Assembly: GCF_032678705.1 (NCBI RefSeq)
Contig: NZ_JAVTSS010000001.1
Span: 1,922,001 to 1,986,000 of the forward strand
DNA from: Pedobacter frigiditerrae
Lineage (GTDB): Bacteria > Bacteroidota > Bacteroidia > Sphingobacteriales > Sphingobacteriaceae
DNA: 64,000 bases
Direction of reading: 5' to 3'
This document shows, one piece after another, positions 27,768 to 35,667 of the stretch (the stretch's first letter is position 1; each line of letters opens with the position of its first letter). Below the pieces are notes generated by a model. The model did not search any database. It was not told the DNA's origin and saw only the letters and a program-made list of their open reading frames with translations. The position numbers were made by a program, and so were the translations under genes.

Positions 27768-29042
27768 TTAATATTCTACGTGATAATCTTTTTTAAATGC
27801 TTGTCCGCTCCAAGCTTTTTTTGCGGTCCAATCTGCCGCATCTGCAGTCCAAAATACATTATCTGCCGGTAAACCTAAGGGTAAAAAACCTAATGTAGCC
27901 ATATACAAACTACCAGTTGAAGTATAGCCATCGGCAATGCCGGGTTGTGAACCACAAAAACCCAAAACTAACCAACCATTGGCATCAAAGTTATTGCATT
28001 GATCAAACATGCGATGCATAACAGCAGTTACCCCACAACGAACTTGAGCTGGACTAATTTGCGACGGCAATTTTTCCATCAAGGCTACCTGACCTAATGC
28101 TTGAAAAGCCGCAGTGCGATAAGTAACAGACCTACCCATTGGAACATAAGTACCATCAGGACTAATGATTCTTTCAGAAAACTCAGAATAACGTACCATT
28201 CGTTTTACAGCAGTATCATACATATCTATTGGAACTCTCTTTTTATCTGAAAGTACCTTGAAAAAATCGACTAACATGGGATGAATGACATAAGAGTTAT
28301 AATAATCCATGCTAAAGCTTGGTCCATCGCTATACCAACCATCTCCTTGATACCATTCTAATATTTTTCTTTTTGCAAACTCTAAACGTACAGGATCTGC
28401 TTGTTCGCCAATGCTCAATAAAAAAGCTTCGTTAATTCCTGCAAACAACAACCAATTGTTATATGCTCCAGTACGTGTACGCAAGGCTTTAAACTCTTCA
28501 GCAATGCGCTTTTTAGTTACGTCATCTAATGGTTCCCATAATGCTTTTGGTGCTCTTAAAAATGCTTGCGCCATATAAGCAGCATCTACTATCGGCTGGC
28601 TTTCCGTTCTAAAATTCAGGTAATCTGGATTTGCTGGGTCTACTGCATTTGCAATACCTTTTAAAAGTGCTTCACGTAGTTTTTTGCGCATTTGCCCTTC
28701 TTTTGTCTCATCATCAGGTAAAGCAAGCCAAGGTGCAACACCAGCCATTGTTCTGCCAACTGCTTCTAAGTAAGTAACCTTTTTAAAGAAATCTGTTTTC
28801 TGACCAGGAGGCACTTCCACTGGCATGTTCTTTTTTAAGGTACTGTTAGAAAGGTTTAAAATAACTGGCGAAGACATCTTATATAATAGATTTGCCCAAT
28901 ATTCGCGGTCTTGGGCGCCAGTAACAACTGGATTAGGTTTTGCCTTCTTTTGAGCTTGAGCTTGAATGGTAACAGTAGATAAAACTACTGCCAAGCCCAT
29001 ATATTTAAGTTTATTTATCACTTTATTTTGTGCTAATTTCAA
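27768..29042 (-). CDS. DUF2264-family secreted protein
   Basis: The 424-residue protein has a signal peptide (VVLSTVTIQAQAQ) and matches DUF2264 along its length, from REYWANLLYKMSSPVI to the C-terminal DWTAKKAWSGQAF. Features include GDGWYSDGPSFSMDYYNSYV and GRSVTYRTAAFQALGQVAL. The family is all-helical and is repeatedly found in loci with GH105/GH88 enzymes, which suggests action on uronic-acid-containing oligosaccharides. Its frame overlaps the end of the GH105 gene by 20 bases, which implies tight coupling. Confidence 0.88.
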   Translation of the reverse strand: MKLAQNKVINKLKYMGLAVVLSTVTIQAQAQKKAKPNPVVTGAQDREYWANLLYKMSSPVILNLSNSTLKKNMPVEVPPGQKTDFFKKVTYLEAVGRTMAGVAPWLALPDDETKEGQMRKKLREALLKGIANAVDPANPDYLNFRTESQPIVDAAYMAQAFLRAPKALWEPLDDVTKKRIAEEFKALRTRTGAYNNWLLFAGINEAFLLSIGEQADPVRLEFAKRKILEWYQGDGWYSDGPSFSMDYYNSYVIHPMLVDFFKVLSDKKRVPIDMYDTAVKRMVRYSEFSERIISPDGTYVPMGRSVTYRTAAFQALGQVALMEKLPSQISPAQVRCGVTAVMHRMFDQCNNFDANGWLVLGFCGSQPGIADGYTSTGSLYMATLGFLPLGLPADNVFWTADAADWTAKKAWSGQAFKKDYHVEY

Positions 29043-30387
29043 AATATCTGTTAGTTCCTGCAGAAAAATCTACAGTATATTGTAAGAATTGAGGTGTTTT
29101 ACCTTTATAGATAATGGTCGATGGAATTAAAGTTTTGGTTGCCGCATCGTTTACTACTACGTTTTTAGGGTCAGCTTTTTTAATTTCTTTTTTAATATCC
29201 GACCATTTTACCTCAACAATTTGTTTTTTTGAGCTAGCAGTTTCGTTGTAAACCTCTTTAATAAATACATTGTCTTTTTGGTTTAGATATAAAGGAAGCA
29301 TTTCGCTACCTGCTAAAAGGAAAGCGCCAACACCATACACATCAGTATCATCATAACCAACTTTATCTGGTGCTGCACCTTGTGCTTGTACAAAACCTAA
29401 TTTACCATCTGGGTGAATAGATGTAACCAATGCCAACCAAGCCTTATTAACTACAGGTTGGTATTTTTTAGCTGGCAATAAACCATTGTTAATTCCCCAA
29501 GCCATTGCATAACAGATAAATCCTGTTCCGCTGGTTTCTTTTGAGGGGTAACTTGCAGGGTCAAGCAAACTTGCGTGCCAGCTTCCATCTGGTTGTTGTA
29601 AAGCTGCCAGTTTATTAGACATATCTTTAAATAAGCCTTCTAATTTTTTGCGTTCTGGATGGTTTTTTGGCATTACAGAAAGTACCCTTACCAAACCTCC
29701 TATTACCCAACCATTACCACGGCCCCAAAATACTTTAGTGCCATTTTTCTCTTTTTTATTGAAATAACGGCTATCTCTATAATAAAGCTTTTCATCTTTA
29801 TCATAAAGGTATTCAGTTGTTTTCATCCACAGTTGTGCAGACTTATCTAAAAATTTAGCATCACCAGTTGCATCAGTTAAATAGCCCAAAGCTGGAGGCC
29901 CCATGAACAAAGCATCGCACCAAGCCCATTCTCTTAAGTGGATATTTTTTTTCCATTCCAAACCTTCGGTATGTGGTAAGGTGGTAATTGTATCAGCCAA
30001 TGCTTTAAAATCGGCAATGTATTTTGGGTCTTTATAAATCTTATATAATTGAGAATAGAGCTGCCCAACACAGTAATCATCAGCAAAATAACGGTATTTG
30101 CCTACTTGCCATTTATTGTCTTCTCCAACCTGAATCAATTTTCGGTAATAGGTTTTATCATTCGCTAGTTTAGCCCAAGCTACCATACCAGTATACATGG
30201 CTCCACTTGTCCAATCTTTTTTAGGATTTTTCCAACCCACTTTCTCTAAAGTTTTCCATTGCCAATCGGCAACTTTTTTCATTTGAAAGAAAATAGAATC
30301 GCTTGTTAAGGCACCAAATTGACTTTTAGCGACCCCAGCATTTAGAAAAAAGAAAATTAAAAAGAATAAGGATATTCGTTTATTCAT
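29023..30387 (-). CDS. GH105/GH88 unsaturated uronyl hydrolase
   Basis: The 454-residue protein has a signal peptide ending NAGVAKS and the (alpha/alpha)6 domain of GH105. Key segments are KDWTSGAMYTGMVAW, ADDYCVGQLY, EWAWCDALFMGPPAL with the probable catalytic Asp, and WGRGNGWVIGGLVRVL. These enzymes hydrate the unsaturated uronic acid left at the non-reducing end by polysaccharide lyases and so release it. It is the first gene of the degradative operon, and the operator pair at 30461-30621 lies in front of it. The last 90 residues form a beta-rich extension beyond the catalytic domain. Confidence 0.92.
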   Translation of the reverse strand: MNKRISLFFLIFFFLNAGVAKSQFGALTSDSIFFQMKKVADWQWKTLEKVGWKNPKKDWTSGAMYTGMVAWAKLANDKTYYRKLIQVGEDNKWQVGKYRYFADDYCVGQLYSQLYKIYKDPKYIADFKALADTITTLPHTEGLEWKKNIHLREWAWCDALFMGPPALGYLTDATGDAKFLDKSAQLWMKTTEYLYDKDEKLYYRDSRYFNKKEKNGTKVFWGRGNGWVIGGLVRVLSVMPKNHPERKKLEGLFKDMSNKLAALQQPDGSWHASLLDPASYPSKETSGTGFICYAMAWGINNGLLPAKKYQPVVNKAWLALVTSIHPDGKLGFVQAQGAAPDKVGYDDTDVYGVGAFLLAGSEMLPLYLNQKDNVFIKEVYNETASSKKQIVEVKWSDIKKEIKKADPKNVVVNDAATKTLIPSTIIYKGKTPQFLQYTVDFSAGTNRYFEISTK

Positions 30388-30460
30388 TGGTTTATTTGGT
30401 TGTGTGTTAATTAATTATTACCAAATTAAACATGTAAATCTTTATATACATAGTTAAGGA

Positions 30461-30480
30461 CAACACAAACGTTTGATTTT
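30461..30480. promoter_or_regulatory. LacI-type operator, left copy of perfect inverted pair
   Basis: CAACACAAACGTTTGATTTT contains the palindrome TCAAACGTTTGA minus its first base, centred on CG as in LacI/GalR-family operators. It lies 74 bases upstream of the GH105 start. An exact reverse complement of all 20 bases occurs at 30602-30621. Confidence 0.7.
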
Positions 30481-30601
30481 TTTTAGATGTTTTATATTAA
30501 AATCAGAATCGATTTGAGTTAGACCTTGTTACAACACGCAATTTGTTGTTTTATGTAATCGAGTACCTAACCTTCTTGTGACATATTTAAGAATACGCTA
30601 G

Positions 30602-30621
30602 AAAATCAAACGTTTGTGTTG
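30602..30621. promoter_or_regulatory. LacI-type operator, right copy of perfect inverted pair
   Basis: AAAATCAAACGTTTGTGTTG is the exact reverse complement of 30461-30480. The centres are 141 bases apart. It lies 156 bases before the kinase gene at 30778 and could act on either divergent transcript. Confidence 0.7.
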
Positions 30622-30777
30622 ATATAAATACCATTGTTATTTATTTTCTGAAACAATTACACAGTTTATTATGTTAACTTTATAAAATACCAAGGAAAAT
30701 TAACCTCAATCACCTTCCCTGTTGTTGCGCTAAAATATCAGCGTCTATTTCTTACCAACCGTTTGCAAGTTTAAAAA

Positions 30778-31959
30778 ATGAAAAAACACACTTCAGATGG
30801 GCAGGAAACTACACATTTGCTTAACCTAAAAAATTCAGAACAAGAAAATCAAACTGCTGAATTAATTATTGCTAATAAAGAAATCGCCTTACAAATTGAA
30901 GACAAGGAAAATCGTGCAGCTGAATTAATCATTACCAATAAAGAACTCCTCTTCCAAATCCAAGAAAAAGAAAACCGAGCGGCAGAATTAGTTATTGCAA
31001 ACAAAGAGCTAGCTTTTCAGAATGAAGAAAAGGAAAATAGAGCAGCAGAATTAGTTATTGCCAATAAAGAGCTAGCTTTTCAGAATGAGGAAAAAGAAAA
31101 AAGAGCTGCTGAATTGATTATCGCTAACAAAGAATTGGCTTTTCAGAACAAGGAAAAAGAGAAAAGAGCTGAAGAACTAATTACCGCAAATAGAGAACTT
31201 AAGAATGCTGAGGAAGATATTCGCATTTTAAATGAAGAGTTGGAACAAAAAGTTATTGAACGAACTGCACAACTAGAACTCGCCAATAAAGAATTAGGTT
31301 CTTTTTCATACTCTGTTTCGCATGATCTTAGAGCGCCAATTAGAGCTATAAATGGGTACTCAAAAATTCTTTTAGAAGATTATGTAGAAAAGCTAGATGT
31401 AGATGGAGAAAAAGCCCTTCAATCTATCATTTACAATTCTAAAAAAATGGGATTGTTAATTGATGATTTACTGGCCTTCTCTAAACTTGGCAGGAAACCA
31501 GTTACAGTTGCCGAAATTGATATGAATGCGCTGGTTCAGCTAATTAAGGAAGAATTGATTTTCGATAAAGATGAACACATACCGCAATTTGATTTAGAAG
31601 TATTGCTAAATGCCAAATGCGATAAATCATTAATTAGACAAGTGTGGATAAACCTCATCTCAAATGCCATTAAATATTCTAGCAACAAAACAAACACACA
31701 TATAGAAATTGGCTCCTATCTAGAAGAAAATATGGTTGTTTATTTTGTAAAAGATAATGGCGCTGGTTTCGATATGGAATATTACGATAAGCTCTTTGGA
31801 GTTTTTCAACGTTTGCATTCTCAAGAAGAATTTGAAGGAACAGGTATAGGATTAGCAATAGTGCAAAAGATTGTGCACAGGCATAATGGAAATGTTTGGG
31901 CAGAATCAGAATTAGAAAAAGGCAGTTGTTTTTATTTCAGCTTGCCAGCAATAAATTAA
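30778..31959 (+). CDS. Soluble histidine kinase with six 21-residue coiled-coil repeats
   Basis: The 393-residue protein has no membrane segment. Residues 21-146 are six tandem 21-residue units (three heptads each) of the form EKENRAAELVIANKELAFQ plus two residues. A second coiled coil follows (ILNEELEQKVIERTAQLELA), as often seen before phytochrome-type kinases. The H-box SVSHDLRAPIRA (about residue 180), N-box NLISNAIKYSS, G1 DNGAGFDM and G2 GTGIGLAIV are intact, so it should be an active kinase. It has no recognisable sensor domain, so it probably senses through a partner. The receiver gene starts 5 bases after its stop. Confidence 0.93.
   Translation: MKKHTSDGQETTHLLNLKNSEQENQTAELIIANKEIALQIEDKENRAAELIITNKELLFQIQEKENRAAELVIANKELAFQNEEKENRAAELVIANKELAFQNEEKEKRAAELIIANKELAFQNKEKEKRAEELITANRELKNAEEDIRILNEELEQKVIERTAQLELANKELGSFSYSVSHDLRAPIRAINGYSKILLEDYVEKLDVDGEKALQSIIYNSKKMGLLIDDLLAFSKLGRKPVTVAEIDMNALVQLIKEELIFDKDEHIPQFDLEVLLNAKCDKSLIRQVWINLISNAIKYSSNKTNTHIEIGSYLEENMVVYFVKDNGAGFDMEYYDKLFGVFQRLHSQEEFEGTGIGLAIVQKIVHRHNGNVWAESELEKGSCFYFSLPAIN
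30838..31215 (+). repeat. Six tandem 63-bp coding repeats
   Basis: These encode residues 21-146 of the kinase. Units 3 and 4 are identical in all 21 amino acids but differ at seven synonymous positions. Confidence 0.9.
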
Positions 31960-31964
31960 AGAAT

Positions 31965-32408
31965 ATGGAATACGAAAATATAGAAATACTATTTGTAGAA
32001 GATAGCGTAGATGATGCCGCTTTAACGATAAGGGCATTAAATAAAAGTGGTTTTACCCAAAAATTGTTACACGTTAAAGATGGTGCAGAGGCATTAGATT
32101 TTTTGTATTGCAAAGGAGTTTTTGCATCCAGAAACCCTAACCAATTTCCAACACTGATTTTATTAGACTTGAAAATGCCCAAAGTCTCTGGCATACAAGT
32201 TTTAGAACAGGTTAAGGCTGATAAAAGAATGAAATCTATTCCTGTAGTGATGTTAACTTCGTCTAATGAAGGACCAGATATTGAAAGATGTTTCGAATTG
32301 GGCGCTAATAGTTACATCGTAAAACCTGTGGAGAGTGATAATTTCTCAAAAGCAATTAAAGAAATTGGTTTGTATTGGATGGTTTTAAGCCAACCACCAC
32401 ATTTGTAA
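31965..32408 (+). CDS. Rcp1-like single-domain response regulator
   Basis: The 147-residue protein is a lone receiver with acidic pocket FVEDSVDD, phospho-Asp in LILLDLKMP and the conserved Lys in YIVKPVES. The long loop between strand and helix (CKGVFASRNPNQFPTLI) is typical of the phytochrome-associated Rcp1 group. The start is placed at 31965, five bases after the kinase stop, because the longer frame from 31896 would overlap the kinase gene by 64 bases and lacks family similarity there. It probably passes phosphate from the upstream kinase onward. Confidence 0.93.
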   Translation: MEYENIEILFVEDSVDDAALTIRALNKSGFTQKLLHVKDGAEALDFLYCKGVFASRNPNQFPTLILLDLKMPKVSGIQVLEQVKADKRMKSIPVVMLTSSNEGPDIERCFELGANSYIVKPVESDNFSKAIKEIGLYWMVLSQPPHL

Positions 32409-32418
32409 ACTTTAGACG

Positions 32419-33957
32419 ATGCTTACCAACCTAAAAATCCTAATTGTTGAGGACAATGATAGCGATGCTGATTTACTCTTACGTGAATTAAATAAAACTA
32501 GCTTAGAATTTAGGACTCTTAATGTTCAAACACGTAAAGATTTCGAATCTGCATTAATAACATTTGAACCAGATTTGATATTATCTGATTATGCACTGCC
32601 TTCATTTGATGCGGTATCAGCTTTTGGAATTGCGCAAGTTAACCATGCCCACGTTCCGTTCATCATTGTTTCAGGATTCATCGGAGAAGAAAATGCCGTA
32701 GAATTAATCAAAAATGGAGTTACCGACTACGTTTCAAAAGAAAGATTATATACCTTAACTACTAAGATAAAAAGAGCGCTTGATGATGCTAAAATAAGAA
32801 AAGAGAAAATCATCACCGATAAAAAACTAATCTTCCAATCAGCAGAGTTACAAACCTTAAACCAACAACTCGAAAATAGAGTCATCAAACGCACCAAAGC
32901 TTTAGCTGAAAGTGAAAATCGTTTCAGGAATATGATGGAAACCATACCTCAAATTTCTTGGACAAACACAGTTGATGGCGATGTGGTTTATTACAATCAA
33001 CGATGGTACGATTACACCGGTTTAACCGAAGTAGAAACCAAGAGTTTAGGGTTTGATGCGGCCATTCATCCCGATGATATAAAAATTAGCGGAGAAAAAT
33101 ATTATGCCATCATAAAAGGAAGTTTAGGTGGAGAATTTCAAGTTAGAGGAAAAAGAGCGGACGGAGATTACCGTTGGCATTTAATTAGGTTAATGCCTAT
33201 CCTTAATCAACAAGATAAAATTGAGCTTTGGGTAGGAACCGCTACAGACATACAAGAATTAAGACTTTTACAGCAACAAAAAGACGATTTTATTAATATT
33301 GCAAGCCACGAGTTAAAAACTCCAATGACAACCTTAAAGGGTTCTTTACAGTTATTGGATAGACTTAAAGAAAATTTGCAATCGCCAATGTTGCCCAAAT
33401 TGATATTGCAGGCTAACAGAAGTATGGATAAAGTAAATGCCTTAATCAACGAATTGCTAAATTCTAGCATGGCAAATGAGGGGCAACTTCATATTAAAGT
33501 TAAAAAGTTTCGCCTAGCTGAAATGATAGACCAATGTTGTTTAGATGTACGTTCTGGTAGCAAATATATAATTACCACCACAGGAGATTTACAATTAGAG
33601 ATAGTTGCAGATGCTTTAAGAATTGAACAAATCATTAATAATTTTGTAAATAACGCAATTAAGTATGCGTCAGATTCTAAAAACATCAACATCTTAATAG
33701 AAAAGATAGATGAGTATGCAAAAATATCTGTTATAGATAACGGACCTGGAATTCCCCAAGAAAAACTTAAACATCTTTTTGATCGTTATTACCGAGTAAA
33801 TAGTAGCGAAAGTCAGTATAACGGTCTGGGTTTAGGGCTTTATATTTGTTCAGAAATCATCAAAAAACACAATGGCACAATTGGAGTAGATAGTGAGCTA
33901 GGAAAAGGTACTGCCTTTTGGTTTACCTTACCGATTGAACAGGTTGTTTTAAACTAA
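32419..33957 (+). CDS. Receiver-PAS-histidine kinase
   Basis: The 512-residue protein has a receiver domain (about 1-125, IVEDNDSDAD and LILSDYALP), a coiled-coil linker (about 130-175), a PAS/PAC domain (about 178-285) and a kinase core. The core shows H-box NIASHELKTPMTTLKGSL, N-box NFVNNAIKYASD, G1 DNGPGIPQ and G2 GLGLGLYI. It follows the Rcp1-like gene by 10 bases. The three genes form a cytoplasmic relay in which the receiver here could tune the activity of its own kinase domain. Outputs and signals are not evident. The cassette lies between the polysaccharide locus and the nitrate cluster. Confidence 0.93.
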   Translation: MLTNLKILIVEDNDSDADLLLRELNKTSLEFRTLNVQTRKDFESALITFEPDLILSDYALPSFDAVSAFGIAQVNHAHVPFIIVSGFIGEENAVELIKNGVTDYVSKERLYTLTTKIKRALDDAKIRKEKIITDKKLIFQSAELQTLNQQLENRVIKRTKALAESENRFRNMMETIPQISWTNTVDGDVVYYNQRWYDYTGLTEVETKSLGFDAAIHPDDIKISGEKYYAIIKGSLGGEFQVRGKRADGDYRWHLIRLMPILNQQDKIELWVGTATDIQELRLLQQQKDDFINIASHELKTPMTTLKGSLQLLDRLKENLQSPMLPKLILQANRSMDKVNALINELLNSSMANEGQLHIKVKKFRLAEMIDQCCLDVRSGSKYIITTTGDLQLEIVADALRIEQIINNFVNNAIKYASDSKNINILIEKIDEYAKISVIDNGPGIPQEKLKHLFDRYYRVNSSESQYNGLGLGLYICSEIIKKHNGTIGVDSELGKGTAFWFTLPIEQVVLN

Positions 33958-34038
33958 CATTACAAAACTGTACTCCTCTACATATTTTAACATCAATTTT
34001 ATCCATTTAAATTCTATTTTTGTTCAATAGCCCAAACA

Positions 34039-34728
34039 ATGAAGAAAAATAAAAGCTGCGATTTACAGACCTGTTTCATGTGCAAACTCTCTTTGCAAGA
34101 ATGGCATCCAGCTATCGCTAGTCATAAACAAAACTTCACAGCTAAAAAAGGCGAACTCATCATTAAGGAAGGCGATCCGGTAACTGGCGTTTATTTTGTA
34201 ACTTCTGGTAATGTTAAGGTGCATAAAAAGTGGGGCGATAAAGAATTAATCTTACGTTTTGCTAATAATGGAGCTATTTTTGGTCATAGAGGAATTGCCT
34301 CAGACCTATCTTTTTATCCCATCTCCGCAACCGCATTAGAGACCACTACGTTTTGTTTTGTGCCTATCGATTTTTTTAAGGCAACTTTAAAAGTTAATCA
34401 CGATTTCGCTTATAGCATGCTGATGTTTTTTGCTGATGAATTAAATGCATCGGAAAAGAAAATGCGCAACCTAGCGTTAATGTCTGTAAAAAGCAGATTA
34501 GCAGTAGCGATATTAAGTTTAAGAGACCAATTTGGAATAAATGTAGATGATTGTCTAAATTTAGAACTAAGCAGACAAGATTTAGCCGCATACACCGGCG
34601 CTACCTATGAAACTGTTTTTAGAACAATGAACGAATTAATTGCCGAAAAACTGATTTTGTTAAAAGGGAAAATGATCAGCATTGCTGATGAACAAGGTCT
34701 AAGAGACTTAAGCAACCAGATTAAATAA
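34039..34728 (+). CDS. Crp/Fnr-family regulator with FNR-like Cys cluster
   Basis: The 229-residue protein has a cyclic-nucleotide-binding-type beta barrel (about 25-145) and a C-terminal winged helix with LSRQDLAAYTGATYETVFRT as the recognition region. The N-terminus carries C7-x4-C12-x2-C15, and a fourth Cys is at 106, a pattern that could hold an Fe-S cluster as in FNR. Its stop overlaps the mobA start by one base. Its place beside a molybdenum-cofactor gene and the nitrate cluster suggests that it controls nitrate or redox-dependent genes. The perfect TGAT-N4-ATCA palindrome at 46423-46442 is a plausible target. Cluster binding is inferred, not shown. Confidence 0.88.
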   Translation: MKKNKSCDLQTCFMCKLSLQEWHPAIASHKQNFTAKKGELIIKEGDPVTGVYFVTSGNVKVHKKWGDKELILRFANNGAIFGHRGIASDLSFYPISATALETTTFCFVPIDFFKATLKVNHDFAYSMLMFFADELNASEKKMRNLALMSVKSRLAVAILSLRDQFGINVDDCLNLELSRQDLAAYTGATYETVFRTMNELIAEKLILLKGKMISIADEQGLRDLSNQIK

Positions 34729-35312
34729 TGATAGGTTTAGTGCTTTGTGGCGGGCAAAGTGAGCGAATGGGTTCAGACAAAGGAATCTTATTAGCTGATG
34801 GCCAAACTTGGGCAGGCCTAGCCGAAGAAAAACTGAAAGCCCTAAACCTTTATGTTAAATTTTCAGTTAACTCAAATCAGGAAAGCGATTATGGCAACCT
34901 CTTTCAAAAGGAAAACCTCATACCTGATGATCTTACTTTAAAGATTGGCGGACCACTAAAAGGCATCTTATCGGCTCATTTATCAGCACCTGTTGAAGAT
35001 TTATTCGTTTTAGCTTGCGATTTGATTAAAATGGACATCAGTTTAATGAACAGGCTGATGAATGAAAAGATACAACATCCTGATTTTGATGCTTACGTTT
35101 TCTTAAATAATGATTTTTATGAGCCTTTGTGCGGTATTTATACAGCAAAAGGTTTAGCCAAGATCATGAAGCTTTACAATGAAGGAAACTTGAAAAAACA
35201 CAGTATGCATGCAACGTTGGATTTGTTAAATACTTATAAAATACACCTATCTGCTTCAGAGCAAGGTTATTTCAAGAACTTCAACTCTCCGACTGAGATT
35301 AACGAGTTATAA
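34728..35312 (+). CDS. mobA: Molybdenum cofactor guanylyltransferase
   Basis: The 194-residue protein starts with the nucleotide-binding signature LVLCGGQSERMGSDKG and has the acidic motif VLACDLIKMD for Mg-GTP binding. MobA attaches GMP to molybdopterin to make the guanine dinucleotide cofactor. The nitrate reductase encoded nearby needs bis-MGD, which explains the linkage. Translation is probably coupled to the regulator gene through the shared TAATG. Confidence 0.93.
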   Translation: MIGLVLCGGQSERMGSDKGILLADGQTWAGLAEEKLKALNLYVKFSVNSNQESDYGNLFQKENLIPDDLTLKIGGPLKGILSAHLSAPVEDLFVLACDLIKMDISLMNRLMNEKIQHPDFDAYVFLNNDFYEPLCGIYTAKGLAKIMKLYNEGNLKKHSMHATLDLLNTYKIHLSASEQGYFKNFNSPTEINEL

Positions 35313-35667
35313 TTTAAGGTTTTTTGAAAAGCAAAACCTGCTTTCCATTTGAATGTTAGTCCCGCATTTCGTTTCAATCTTTTTGTCTTTCCACAACTTG
35401 TCTCGAAACTTCGACAAGCTCAGGATGACAAAAAGGATTTCCACTTCAATCGGGTTTATGATACATAGGTTTGTGCTACTATGAGGGGTTTCCCTGCACT
35501 GGCTGAAGTTAAATAGCCCTAATTGAAGCGGTATCTTTTTTAATGTCATTCTGAGCTCAGTCTGCACTGAGCTCGCCGAAGTGTCGAAGGACATTAAAAA
35601 AATACGAGCGAAAAGTAGGACTACCTTAAATTGTAGCATTATTACTGCGCTTCGAATGCTTAACCAA
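35313..35667. repeat. Gene-free region with inverted TGTCAT(C/T)CTGAGCT repeats
   Basis: No gene is supported. The segment 35396-35432 reads, in reverse complement, TGTCATCCTGAGCTTGTCGA. The segment 35544-35592 reads TGTCATTCTGAGCTCAGTCT on the plus strand, including the 9-bp inverted repeat GAGCTCAGT/ACTGAGCTC (35553-35574). Both belong to a repeat class common between Bacteroidota genes. The minus-strand open frame across it is built from repeat sequence. Confidence 0.75.

Noticed and set aside
31896..31964. Upstream 23-codon extension of the Rcp1-like receiver
   Set aside because: It overlaps the 3' end of the kinase gene, and receiver similarity starts at the Met at 31965.
35307..35639. 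110-codon minus-strand open frame
   Set aside because: It runs through the inverted dispersed repeats and has no recognisable protein pattern.
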